Under the pieces are notes generated by a model, which did not search any database, had not been told where the DNA came from, and saw only the letters and a list, made by a program, of their open reading frames with translations. Shown here piece by piece: positions 42,892 to 51,660 of a stretch of DNA of 64,000 nucleotides (its first letter is position 1; each line of letters opens with the position of its first letter). The position numbers and the translations under genes are program-made. Origin of the DNA: Elusimicrobiota bacterium (GTDB lineage: Bacteria; Elusimicrobiota; Elusimicrobia; FEN-1173); assembly GCA_016721625.1 (NCBI GenBank), contig JADKHR010000001.1:744001-808000 (forward strand), written 5' to 3'.

Positions 42892-44205
42892 TCAAGGGAC
42901 GGGCGGGACGGGACCGGTGGAAATCACGCGAACGGTGACGGAAGGCTGGGCGACGGTGTCGCGGGCGATCCGGTTGATTTCGTCGGCCGTCACCCGGGAT
43001 ACGTCGGAGGGATAGACGGCATCGTAGGCCCAGCCTTTTCCCAACAACTCCCACCAGCCCAAATACCAGGCCAAACGCCCGTTGGTCTGGTGGTCCATCA
43101 GGTAATGGCCCCGAATATAATTCTTCGCGTCTTCCAAGTCCTGAGGGGAGGGAGGCCGGGAAACGAAGTCCGACAGCACGGCCCGAACTTTTTCTTCCGC
43201 CAGCCCAAGGTTTTTAGGGTCCATCCCGGCGTAGATCACGAAGGAACTCTTCCCGCGGCGCGAGGGATAAAAAGAAGCCACCTCATAGGCCAAGGATCCC
43301 TCCTCCCGCACCGACTGAAACAGCGGGGAACTCATGCCACCGCCCAGGAGCGCGTTCATGAGTTTCATGGCGGGATATCGAGCGTCGTCCGTGGACGGAG
43401 CTGGAAATCCCAGCATCAAAAAGGATTGCTCGAACACTTTTTTCTCCTCCACCACCCGGGCGTCGGAAGGGAAAACGATGGGGGGCGGCAACCCGGCCGC
43501 CGTCCCAGTGGACGTCCAGGCCCGGGCCAAGCCCTCGATCCGCCGCGTCAGCGCGGCCGCGGGAACGTTCCCCACGGTCACGAGAACCGCCCCTCGGGGA
43601 AGGACCCTGGCCCGGTGCCAAGCCACCAGATCTTCGCGGGACAATCGGGCCACGCTCGCTTCCGTCCCATCGTCCGGACGGCCGTAAGGGTGGTCCCCGA
43701 AAAGTTCCTTCCGAAACCGCTCCTCGGCGACGTTAAAGATGTGTTCGTCGTTCGTGCGGAGGGCGTTCAATAGCGCGGCCCGTTCCTTTTCCACCTCGGG
43801 TTCGGGGAAGGACGGGTGGAGGAGAACGTCTTGGAAAAGGTCGAAGGTTTTTTCCCACTTGTCCGTCGTCGATTGGCCCCCGGCCGAGAGGGCGTCGGGT
43901 TGGGCGTCGAAACCAAAGGAAGCGCCGAGCCGTTCCATTTCCTGGGCGAGGACCAGGGCGCTCCGGCTATCGGTGCCTTTCACCTGGGCCGCCGTCATGA
44001 GGTGCGTCAGGCCCGCCTGTTCCATGGACTCTTGAATCACCCCGCCGGGAATGAACAGCTGAAAGGCGAAGATGCGGTTGTGGGCCACCGGGCGATGGAT
44101 CCATTTCAAGCCGTTCGGAAACTCCCGAACGGTCGGGGCGGCGGCGCGGGCGGAGGAAAGGACGGCAGTCATCAGAAGGGCTCCTAAAATATTTCGTGAA
44201 CGCAT
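42892..44205 (-). CDS. M16 peptidase-family protein, catalytic motif lost
   Basis: A 437-residue secreted protein (signal peptide about residues 1-22) with the M16 clan fold. Where active members have HxxEH, this has HLMTA (residues 68-72), so zinc binding and catalysis are not expected. The paired upstream gene at 44216-45526 has an intact motif. Such active/inactive pairs are known as two-chain M16 enzymes (for example mitochondrial processing peptidase), which suggests a heterodimer. The two genes lie 10 bp apart. Confidence 0.85.
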   Translation of the reverse strand: MRSRNILGALLMTAVLSSARAAAPTVREFPNGLKWIHRPVAHNRIFAFQLFIPGGVIQESMEQAGLTHLMTAAQVKGTDSRSALVLAQEMERLGASFGFDAQPDALSAGGQSTTDKWEKTFDLFQDVLLHPSFPEPEVEKERAALLNALRTNDEHIFNVAEERFRKELFGDHPYGRPDDGTEASVARLSREDLVAWHRARVLPRGAVLVTVGNVPAAALTRRIEGLARAWTSTGTAAGLPPPIVFPSDARVVEEKKVFEQSFLMLGFPAPSTDDARYPAMKLMNALLGGGMSSPLFQSVREEGSLAYEVASFYPSRRGKSSFVIYAGMDPKNLGLAEEKVRAVLSDFVSRPPSPQDLEDAKNYIRGHYLMDHQTNGRLAWYLGWWELLGKGWAYDAVYPSDVSRVTADEINRIARDTVAQPSVTVRVISTGPVPPVP

Positions 44206-44215
44206 CGGGTTCCGC

Positions 44216-45526
44216 TCAACGCCCGGCAGGTTCCGCCGGCGTGACGATCACTCCCGCGAGGGTGCGCCCCACGGTGTATTGGGAGAGAAGTTTGGCCAGG
44301 TCTTCGCCCTTCACCGCGTCCAATTGTTTCAGGTACCCCGTCACCATGTCGGGGGCCCCGAGCGCGGTGTAGAATCCCCACTGGGACGCCTGTCCGTGAT
44401 AGGTCTCCTGGGAGAAGAGCCAGGAACTCCGGAGTTGGGCTTTGGCGCGGGCGACTTCCTCGGGTTTGAACCCGTTGAACTCCACGTCGTTGAAAAGGAA
44501 ATAGATGTCGTTGGGGAGGGACCGAACCTTCTCCGGGGGGCACTCGGCGAACACGCCGAAGGCGCCGGACCCGGACTGCGTGATGAAGCTCGCGCTCACG
44601 GTCCAGACCTGGCGTTTTTCTTCTCGGAGCGTTTGATAAAGGCGGGAGCTTTGACCGCCGCCCAAGGTCGCGGCCAGGACGTCCATGGACACCTGGTTCG
44701 GATCTTTGAGCGTGGGCCCGACGAACCCGATGGCCAGATAAGCCTGTTTGGCCGAGCGGCGGACCCAACGAATGTCGTTGTTTTCCGCCGGGGGCTCGAT
44801 CAGGTTGGGCGCGGGCGGAAGCGCGGCGCGCGGCAAGGAGCCGAAGACCTCCTTGATTTTCTTTTCCACCGCTTTCCTCTTGACGTCGCCGACCACCACG
44901 ACCACCATGTTGTTGGGAACGTAATAAAGCCGATGCTGTTCCACCATAAGGGACCGCGGCATGTCGGTGATGGTCTGAACCGAGCCGATCACCCGTTGGC
45001 GGTAGGGCGTCTTGGTGTAGAGGGCTTCGAGAAATCCGTCCCAGAGATCCGATTGGGGATCGTCGTTCCGCCGTTTAATTTCCTCCAGGATGACCTTGCG
45101 TTCTTTTTCGAACTCCGCCGGAGGGAACGCGGGTTTGAGCACGGACTGGGACAAGACCTCGAAGGCCTTCTCCCATTTGTCCGACGGCATATCGATGTGG
45201 TAATGCGTGGTTTCGCCGCCCGTCGCCGCGTTGATGGACCCCCCGTTCGATTCCACGATCTTCGAAATTTCGTTCGCCGAGATCTGGTCGGTCCCCTTGA
45301 AGATCATGTGTTCCAAGAAATGGGACACCCCCGACGTGGGGCCGGCCTCGTTGACGCCGCCGCAACGCACCCAGATTTGCAGGGACACCACCGGGGAGGC
45401 GTGATCCTCCACGACCACGGTTCGAAGGCCGTTGGGAAGAGTCTTCAAGGGGCTGGCGGCGTGAGCGCGCGCAGAGGCGATGGCCATGGGAAGGAGGGCG
45501 ATCAGGGCAAGTCGAGCGGGGCGCAC
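44216..45526 (-). CDS. M16 zinc peptidase, catalytic subunit
   Basis: A 436-residue periplasmic peptidase with signal peptide MRPARLALIALLPMAIASAR, motif HFLEH (residues 69-73) and the downstream third zinc ligand Glu near ERKVILEEI (residues 148-149). The C-terminal half carries the usual R/Y substrate-binding segment (GGGQSSRLYQTLREE). It is likely to cleave peptides or protein fragments together with the inactive partner encoded just downstream. Confidence 0.9.
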   Translation of the reverse strand: MRPARLALIALLPMAIASARAHAASPLKTLPNGLRTVVVEDHASPVVSLQIWVRCGGVNEAGPTSGVSHFLEHMIFKGTDQISANEISKIVESNGGSINAATGGETTHYHIDMPSDKWEKAFEVLSQSVLKPAFPPAEFEKERKVILEEIKRRNDDPQSDLWDGFLEALYTKTPYRQRVIGSVQTITDMPRSLMVEQHRLYYVPNNMVVVVVGDVKRKAVEKKIKEVFGSLPRAALPPAPNLIEPPAENNDIRWVRRSAKQAYLAIGFVGPTLKDPNQVSMDVLAATLGGGQSSRLYQTLREEKRQVWTVSASFITQSGSGAFGVFAECPPEKVRSLPNDIYFLFNDVEFNGFKPEEVARAKAQLRSSWLFSQETYHGQASQWGFYTALGAPDMVTGYLKQLDAVKGEDLAKLLSQYTVGRTLAGVIVTPAEPAGR

Positions 45527-45530
45527 GCGC

Positions 45531-45764
45531 TCAGATCGCCGTGGTGACGAGGGTTTCCGTCGAGCTCACGCCCGGGACCGCGCGGATCATTTCGACCACG
45601 ATGTGGGTCATGGAGGGAAGGTCTTCCGCCTCGATGTCCACCACCAGGTCCCAGCGGCCGTAAACAGCCGACACATGGGCAACGCCCTTGGTCTCTTTGA
45701 TTTGTTTCAAAGTCGTTTTTTCCCGCCCCGCGTTCAACCGCACCAAAACCAAGCCCGTCACCAT
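45531..45764 (-). CDS. Stand-alone Lrp/AsnC ligand-binding (RAM) domain protein
   Basis: A 77-residue RAM domain (VTGLVLVRLNAGREKTTLKQ, then VAHVSAVYGRWDLVVDIEAE and VSSTETLVTTAI). It lacks the helix-turn-helix, so it cannot bind DNA alone. Similar proteins are thought to sense small molecules or to partner with full-length Lrp proteins. It lies 4 bp before the M16 catalytic gene, on the same strand. Confidence 0.9.
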   Translation of the reverse strand: MVTGLVLVRLNAGREKTTLKQIKETKGVAHVSAVYGRWDLVVDIEAEDLPSMTHIVVEMIRAVPGVSSTETLVTTAI

Positions 45765-45798
45765 AAGTGCCTCCTAAGCGGATCCAGAAGTGCCGCCG

Positions 45799-46455
45799 TC
45801 AAAAAGACGGCGGAAAACCAATATCGCCCACCACCACCCGGCCCACGAACGCCCGGGCCCCGGGGAGAATCAAGCCCCGCTTGGGCCGCGCGAGGGTGAC
45901 CGTGACCGCCGCCCGTACGGCCTCGCCCACAGGGCGTCCCCGGTCGGCGTCCAAACCCGAGGGAACATCCACCGACAAAATCCGTCGACCGGAAGCGTTC
46001 AGCCAAGCGATCATCGCCCGGTAGGGTTCCTCCAACGGCGGGCGAAGGCCCGTTCCCAGGAGAGCATCGACAAAACATCGCGACCCGCGGGTGAATCTTA
46101 GCAACTTTTCAGACCCGGAATAAACTGCCCAGTCGAGCCCCATGCGAGGAATCCCCGGCCAGAGCGCCGCGGCTTCAGGTTTGAAACGGTTCGTCGGGAG
46201 AGCCAAAACCACCCGCACCCGGCGGCCGGCCTTGGCCAGCCAACGCGACGCCACCAAACCATCCCCTCCGTTGTTGCCCGGCCCGCAAAAAACGGTCACG
46301 GGCCCGGGCCCAAGCCGCCAGGTTTCTTGGGCCACGGCCCGACCGGCATTTTCCATCAACGCCTGGGGAGAAATTCCAAATTCCGATGACGCCCGCCGAT
46401 CCAACGCCCGCATTCGGGCCGAAGACACGGTCCCGCGTTGGGGAGAGCGCGTCAC
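45799..46455 (-). CDS. nnrE: NAD(P)H-hydrate epimerase
   Basis: A 218-residue YjeF N-terminal domain protein that epimerises R- to S-NAD(P)HX in metabolite repair. Key features are ISPQALMENAGRAVAQ, VFCGPGNNGGDGLVASRWLA, DALLGTGLRPPL and VDVPSGLDADRG. GTG 46455 starts at VTRSPQRGTVSSARMRALDR; GTGA overlaps the stop of the corrected upstream gene. The kinase (dehydratase) domain NnrD is absent, so it must be elsewhere. Confidence 0.9.
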   Translation of the reverse strand: MTRSPQRGTVSSARMRALDRRASSEFGISPQALMENAGRAVAQETWRLGPGPVTVFCGPGNNGGDGLVASRWLAKAGRRVRVVLALPTNRFKPEAAALWPGIPRMGLDWAVYSGSEKLLRFTRGSRCFVDALLGTGLRPPLEEPYRAMIAWLNASGRRILSVDVPSGLDADRGRPVGEAVRAAVTVTLARPKRGLILPGARAFVGRVVVGDIGFPPSF

Positions 46456-46804
46456 TCGGCCGGGGGAGGGGTGGCGCGCGCTTTTAAAAGATCCCGCGCG
46501 CCCAAATAGGCGTCCAGGATTCCGTATCCCCAAATGGCCAGGATCAAATACCAGAAGGTGTTGATGAACCCGCCTTCTCTTCCAGGACCGTCTCCACCAT
46601 CCCGCGTACCTGTTCCGGAGAAACCTCCAGGCTCGCCGGAAGGAGCGCCGACAGAGAAACGGACATGGTTATCATGAACCCAAAAATGACGAGGAAGAAA
46701 AGGACCATCAAAATGACGCCCTTCACCTTTTCCTTGTTGTACAGTTGGCCCGCGCCGGGAGACACCAGCGCGGACAGCAGAACCGGGTAAAGAATTTCTT
46801 TCAT
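46452..46804 (-). CDS. Small two-helix membrane protein, frameshifted
   Basis: About 117 residues after correction. The N-terminus MKEILYPVLLSALVSPGAGQ, then YNKEKVKGVILMVLFFLVI, has the GaGQ-loop-helix layout of TM2/DUF5683-like proteins. The C-terminal helix (FINTFWYLILAIWGYGILDA) appears only after adding one G to the run at 46569-46571. The corrected stop overlaps the nnrE GTG start. Function unknown. Confidence 0.72.
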
Positions 46805-46809
46805 AGGGT

Positions 46810-47547
46810 TTAACCTCGCCGCTTATTATAGGATTTTGTGGGCCGCCGGACCGCTTTCCGGGCCGCCCCGCTTAGGAACTTTCGGGCGGCCAGAAACGGT
46901 TGCGGCTCCCGCCCGCCCCGCAGGGACGCCAGCAAAATTTCCAGCCCCGACATCAGGTCCATGCGGTGCCCAACGGAAAGGAAGAGGGGCGCCTCGTAAG
47001 GCCGGGTGCGAACCACCAGCCCCACCGGCGATCCGCCTTCCTTGATAAAAACGTGCCCGCCCTCCAGCCCGGGCGGCGGATCCTCCCATTCGCCGAAATC
47101 GCAGACCGAAGAAACCCCGAAAGACGGCAGGTCCCAGCGAAGTCCGAGATGACAGGCGAGCCCGAACCCCCGACGATGGGCGACCCCGTCGCCCTCCACC
47201 ATCAACGCGTCCGGCCGGACCGTCAAACGCCCCAGCGCCGCCTCGATCACGGGAACCAAGCGAAAACTTTCCAGCCCCGGAACAAACGGCATCAGAACCG
47301 AGGTCTCCACTTTCCCCCGGGCCCGTTTCAGCACGTCCAGAGTTGAAACCCGGAATACCACCGCCGCGGCCCGAAGGCGCCCGGGCTCCACCACCACGGC
47401 CGCGACAGTGCGGATCTCCCGCCAGTCCTTAAAAGCGGGCCGCCGATCCAACCGGGCCGCCAGGTCGGATTGAAGTCCTTCCGCCTGATCGAGGGACAAA
47501 TTCCAAGAATGGTCCACGGAGGGTTTCACGCGTCCATTTTCTCTCAT
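46810..47547 (-). CDS. Endonuclease V-like protein lacking catalytic acids
   Basis: A 245-residue protein with clear endonuclease V architecture (TVAAVVVEPGRLRAAAVVF, MPFVPGLESFRLVPVIEAAL, PDALMVEGDGVAHRRGFGLA and PSFGVSS). Active enzymes use Asp in the first motif, Glu in PGxLSFRE and Asp in the VDGHG motif. Here these positions are V, L and E respectively. The His of HRRGFGLA is kept. The start is set at ATG 47547; a GTG at 47529 is also possible. Nucleic-acid binding may persist, but cleavage is unlikely. Confidence 0.82.
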   Translation of the reverse strand: MRENGRVKPSVDHSWNLSLDQAEGLQSDLAARLDRRPAFKDWREIRTVAAVVVEPGRLRAAAVVFRVSTLDVLKRARGKVETSVLMPFVPGLESFRLVPVIEAALGRLTVRPDALMVEGDGVAHRRGFGLACHLGLRWDLPSFGVSSVCDFGEWEDPPPGLEGGHVFIKEGGSPVGLVVRTRPYEAPLFLSVGHRMDLMSGLEILLASLRGGREPQPFLAARKFLSGAARKAVRRPTKSYNKRRG

Positions 47548-47623
47548 TCCCAAGACCGAGGCAAGCGGACGCCCCCCCTTGCGGGAAGGCGTTCCTGGGA
47601 TTACACTGAAACGAGGGCATCCC

Positions 47624-49180
47624 ATGACCGACACCAACGGGCTCGTTCGACGGCACGACCAGTACCAGTTCGAAGTCAAGCTGGCCTATGACCTTCATCC
47701 CCAGCATAAACGGGAATGTTACCGGGTGGACTCCTATTTTTTCATCCCGGAAAATCTCGACGTCAACGAATCCACCTACTCCAAAGACCAGTTTTACCGG
47801 GATCTTCTCCTCTACATCCGATTTCGCACCCCCGACTTCACCTTGAGCGCCCTCACCGACCTGAGCTCCGAACGTTCCCCCCTGATCGGCGTCGCGACCA
47901 TCCTGGCGGCCTGCCGGGAGTTTCCCACGGGCGAGAAGGGGCACGCCTTGGACTACGAAATGAGACTGCTGGGGTGCGTATTCAAGAATTCCCTGCGCCT
48001 TCAAACCCGGGCCGTCGAAACGCTCCTCGACCCTTCCCTCACCGCACCGTCTCCGGAAGCCCTGGCCCAGGCCGAAGCCCTCCTCGGGGAATTCCTGGTC
48101 GAGGCCCCGCGGGTGTGTTCCCGCTTTCGGGAATTGCGGACGGCCTTTCAAAACCCTCTCCTGCCGAAGGGCCTGGCCGCCACCTACGCTTTTACCGATG
48201 AGCACATCAGCCTGTTGGTGGAGGAAAGCGCCCACGAAATTCTCCAGCGGATCCAAGACAGGACCGAGAGATCCTTCCGCCGGATGGCGTCGGAGCTGGC
48301 GATGCTCATCCAAAATGAAATGGCCCACCGTCGCCAATCGGGGTATCCCTCCCTGGGGGACGAAGGCCAGGAAAATGAAACCTTCATCTTTCGGCTCAGC
48401 GTGTTGAAAAAGTTCATCGGAAGCGCTTTGCATCTCACCGTCCGGATGCGGCAGGAGGGGCGCGGTCTGGAACATGTGCTGTTGGCCATGGGGGCGGGCC
48501 TGGCGATGCTTTTCGCCACGACGGTCGCGTTTTATTACCAACGCCTCTACGGAACCCTCTCCTTCGGCTTTTTCATCAGTTTGATCGTGGTCTACATGTT
48601 CAAAGATCGAATGAAGGCGCTTTCCCAAGCCCGCCTTCAGCACTGGCTGGCGAAAAACGTCTACGACCAATCCACCGCGATTTTCGATCCGCTCACCCAG
48701 GACAAAATCGGAATTTGCCGGGAAGCCGTGGGGTTCGTGCCGGAGAAACGAGTCGACCCCCTGGCCATGAACCTGCGCAACCGGGACCACATCACGGAAA
48801 TCGAAAACACCTGGCGGGCGGAAAAGGTGATCCACTACACGAAGGAAATCACGCTCTTTTCGAACCGGTTCTTAAAAGTCCACAAGCGTAAGACAGGGAT
48901 CACCGACATCCTGCGTTTTAACCTGCGAAGCTTCCTCTCCAAGATGGACGAACCGGTGAAGGACTTGTTCGTTTTGAAAGACGGGAAAAGCGTCCAGATT
49001 CCGGGGGCCCGGGTGTACCACGTCAACGTCGTCCTGCGCTTCACCTCGGAAACCGAAACCCGCTACGAGCGCATCCGCCTGGTCTTGAACCGCGACGGCA
49101 TCAAACGAATCGAACCCGTCGCCGTGGAACGCGCCCCCGGCCGGGAGTCGTTCTACCCCTCCCCCCTGAGACCGGCGTAA
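47624..49180 (+). CDS. Membrane protein of unknown function, two central helices
   Basis: A 518-residue protein with GAGGG nine bases before ATG 47624. It has a long N-terminal cytoplasmic part (YQFEVKLAYDLHPQHKRECY), then two adjacent helices near residues 285-335 (LEHVLLAMGAGLAMLFATTV and GFFISLIVVYMF), then a large C-terminal soluble region (FVPEKRVDPLAMNLRNRDHI, then VIHYTKEITLFSNRFLKVHK). No known family is recognised. It overlaps the converging znuB gene by 28 bp at the 3' end. It is the longest gene in the window to which I can give no function. Confidence 0.82.
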   Translation: MTDTNGLVRRHDQYQFEVKLAYDLHPQHKRECYRVDSYFFIPENLDVNESTYSKDQFYRDLLLYIRFRTPDFTLSALTDLSSERSPLIGVATILAACREFPTGEKGHALDYEMRLLGCVFKNSLRLQTRAVETLLDPSLTAPSPEALAQAEALLGEFLVEAPRVCSRFRELRTAFQNPLLPKGLAATYAFTDEHISLLVEESAHEILQRIQDRTERSFRRMASELAMLIQNEMAHRRQSGYPSLGDEGQENETFIFRLSVLKKFIGSALHLTVRMRQEGRGLEHVLLAMGAGLAMLFATTVAFYYQRLYGTLSFGFFISLIVVYMFKDRMKALSQARLQHWLAKNVYDQSTAIFDPLTQDKIGICREAVGFVPEKRVDPLAMNLRNRDHITEIENTWRAEKVIHYTKEITLFSNRFLKVHKRKTGITDILRFNLRSFLSKMDEPVKDLFVLKDGKSVQIPGARVYHVNVVLRFTSETETRYERIRLVLNRDGIKRIEPVAVERAPGRESFYPSPLRPA

Positions 49181-49965
49181 ACCCGCGCCCCCAACGCCCA
49201 GACGGCCAGGAGCGCGGAGACGAAAGGTCCCGTCGGAAAATCCCATCGGAAGGACAGCGCAAAGCCCAGCGTGGTCAAGACAGGCGTGGCCGCCAACACC
49301 CAGAGCCAGAGTCCCCGCACCCGTCGCGCCAGCAGGAACGCCGCCGCGGCCGGGAGGATGAGAAACGCGAAAGCGAGCAAAACCCCCGCGATGTGGATCG
49401 TGAGCGTCATGGCAGCGGCGAAGAGAACTTGAAAAAAGAAGTTCCATGGCCCCACCCGCAGACCGGCCACCTCCGCCGCCCCCGGATCCACCGACAACCA
49501 GCGCCAGCGGTATTGGAAGAGCGCCACCAAAACCGCCACGACGGCAAAGAGGACCGACGCTTCGACGACTTCCCTCCCGGTCAGGGTCAATATATTGCCG
49601 AAGAAGATCCCCAAAGTTTCCGACTCCCCGCGCGGCGATTTGGACAACACCAACACCGCCGCCGCGGCTCCGACGACGTAAAGGCACGCCACCCAGGAAT
49701 CCGCCGGCGTGCGCCGGCTCCGCGAAAGCCAGGCGACCCACACCATGCCGACCACCGCGAAGGTCCACGCCATGGCCTCCGCCCCCCAATGCCAACCGAG
49801 GCTCGCGCCGATGACGGTGCCCAACGCCGACGCCTGGGACGCCGCCAAACCCGAAAAGGCGGTTCGGCGGGCCGTCATGAACACGCCGAGCAGGGCCAAC
49901 GCCGTCCCGGCCAAAACGGCGGCCGACAACGCGATCCGCATGAAGGGAAGCGCCAGAAAATTCAT
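49153..49965 (-). CDS. Zinc/manganese ABC transporter permease (ABC-3 family)
   Basis: A 270-residue permease of the ZnuB/MntB type with about eight helices; key segments are RRTAFSGLAASQASALGTVI, HIAGVLLAFAFLILPAAAAF and DPGAAEVAGLRVG. ATG 49965 overlaps the ATPase stop by four bases. Final gene of the metal-uptake operon. Confidence 0.9.
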   Translation of the reverse strand: MNFLALPFMRIALSAAVLAGTALALLGVFMTARRTAFSGLAASQASALGTVIGASLGWHWGAEAMAWTFAVVGMVWVAWLSRSRRTPADSWVACLYVVGAAAAVLVLSKSPRGESETLGIFFGNILTLTGREVVEASVLFAVVAVLVALFQYRWRWLSVDPGAAEVAGLRVGPWNFFFQVLFAAAMTLTIHIAGVLLAFAFLILPAAAAFLLARRVRGLWLWVLAATPVLTTLGFALSFRWDFPTGPFVSALLAVWALGARVYAGLRGEG

Positions 49966-50708
49966 CGGGTCCCCCGCGCGGGCATCACGAACCGCTGGCC
50001 GTCCCGTTCCATATGAACAAACGGCACCCCATACACCGTCTCCAAACGATTGGTTTCCACGATTTCCTTGGGGGTCGTGTCGATCACACGGCCGGAATGG
50101 AACAGCAAGATCCGTTGGCAAAAGTTGAGCGGCAAATGGAGCGTGTGGCTCACAAGAAACACCGTGAGCCCGCTCCGGGCCAGATCCTCGATCAGACCCA
50201 TGAGGTCCCGCTCGGCCACCACATCCAACCCCTTGGTGGGTTCGTCCAACAAAATGACGTCGGGCGACTGGGCCACGGCCTGGGCGATGATGGCCCGTTG
50301 GCGTTGACCGCCGGAACCCTCCCGAAGCAGGCGATCCGCGATCGAGGCCACGCCGGTGCGTTCCATCGCCTTTTCCACCGCCGCCCTTTCCTCCGGAATC
50401 AGGCGGCCGAAAAGCCGCCGCGAGCGGAGAGGGAGCTCCACCGTCTCCCGGATGGTTTGGGGCCACAGGAGGTTCAGTTCCTCGGCCTGGGGCACATAAG
50501 AAAAACGCCGGTCCGGGCGGCGATCCACGCGGCCTTGGAGCGGTTTCAAAAGCCCCAAGGCGGAGCGGAGAAACGTCGTCTTCCCGCACCCGTTGGGCCC
50601 CACCATCCCCACCGCCTCTCCCTCCTGAAAAGACAGAGAGAGGCCCCGGAGAATCGGCGACCCGCGGTATCCCAGGTCGGCGTTTTCAAAAACGAGGAGA
50701 TCCTTCAT
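49962..50708 (-). CDS. Zinc/manganese ABC transporter ATPase
   Basis: A 248-residue ATPase with Walker A GMVGPNGCGKTTFLRSAL, signature GSGGQRQRAIIAQAVA and Walker B VILLDEPTKGLD. It is of the ZnuC/MntA type. Its start overlaps the stop of the solute-binding gene by four bases, and its own stop overlaps the permease gene. Confidence 0.93.
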   Translation of the reverse strand: MKDLLVFENADLGYRGSPILRGLSLSFQEGEAVGMVGPNGCGKTTFLRSALGLLKPLQGRVDRRPDRRFSYVPQAEELNLLWPQTIRETVELPLRSRRLFGRLIPEERAAVEKAMERTGVASIADRLLREGSGGQRQRAIIAQAVAQSPDVILLDEPTKGLDVVAERDLMGLIEDLARSGLTVFLVSHTLHLPLNFCQRILLFHSGRVIDTTPKEIVETNRLETVYGVPFVHMERDGQRFVMPARGTR

Positions 50709-51628
50709 GGGACCGAGAGGACCTTCACGATCCCGTTCACATTGGAATCCATGGTCGACAAATAATCCGTCGCTTCCGGCACCGCTTCCGGCGCCATGGC
50801 GAAAACCACCACCGTCGCCCCCGTGTCCCGGGCGATGGAATCGGGGGTGCGTTTCTCGAAGTAAGGCTGGGTCAGGATCAGCCGGGTTTTCTTGGCTTTC
50901 ATAGCGGCCTCCAGTTCCGCCGTGTGCCCCCCCGAGGGCGGGATGCCGGGTTTTGGTTCGATTTCTCCCACGGACACCAGCCCGAACCGTTTGGCGAAAT
51001 AAGGCAGGTTCTTGTGGTAGCTGATGAATGTCGCTCCGGCATAGGGGGCCAGGGACGCCGTCCAGGTTTTCATTTTATCGTCCAGTTTTTTTTCGAAGGC
51101 CGCCGCGTTGGCTTTAAACGTGGACGCATCGGCGGGCCGAAGCGACGACAACTTCTCGGCGATCCCCCGCGCCACCATCCGGGCATTCTCCGGATCGGTG
51201 AGAAAATGGGGATTGCCGCCCGGGTGAATGTCGCCCTCCGCCCGGGTGGGGTTCGTCGGGACGTCCAGGGGCGCGACGAACTGGGAAACGTCGATGAACC
51301 CGGCCCCGCCGGTCTGAATACGGGGGTTCCGGGCGCTTTGGATTAAAAGCGGCGCCCAGCCCACCTCCAGATCCAGCCCCGTCTGGACGAAAACATCCGC
51401 GTCCATAAGCTTAACAATGAGGGACGGCTTCGCCTCCACGAAGTGCGGGTCCTGAAACCCTCGGGCCAGGCTTTCAACCTTGACTTGATCGCCGCCCACC
51501 TGACGGACCAAATCGGCCAAGTCCGGCGTGGTGGCGAACACTTTGAGCGGCCCCGTGGCCCGCGCTTGCCCCAGCCCGACCACCAAACCAACCAAAGCCA
51601 CCCAAACCCACTGTAAAATTCGTTTCAT
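50705..51628 (-). CDS. Zinc/manganese-binding periplasmic protein (ZnuA/cluster A-I)
   Basis: A 307-residue metal-binding protein. The signal peptide is MKRILQWVWVALVGLVVGLG. The family motifs are VFATTPDLADLVRQVGGDQV, the His-ligand segment ARGFQDPHFVEAKPSL, NPHFLTDPENARMVARGI, ISYHKNLPYFAKRFGL and EPKPGIPPSGGHTAELEAAM. Zinc is the likelier metal given the histidine positions, but manganese is not excluded. A gap of 32 bp separates it from the porin gene. Confidence 0.93.
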   Translation of the reverse strand: MKRILQWVWVALVGLVVGLGQARATGPLKVFATTPDLADLVRQVGGDQVKVESLARGFQDPHFVEAKPSLIVKLMDADVFVQTGLDLEVGWAPLLIQSARNPRIQTGGAGFIDVSQFVAPLDVPTNPTRAEGDIHPGGNPHFLTDPENARMVARGIAEKLSSLRPADASTFKANAAAFEKKLDDKMKTWTASLAPYAGATFISYHKNLPYFAKRFGLVSVGEIEPKPGIPPSGGHTAELEAAMKAKKTRLILTQPYFEKRTPDSIARDTGATVVVFAMAPEAVPEATDYLSTMDSNVNGIVKVLSVP

Positions 51629-51660
51629 AAGGTATCCTCCGTTATTCGTGTCATGCGCCT

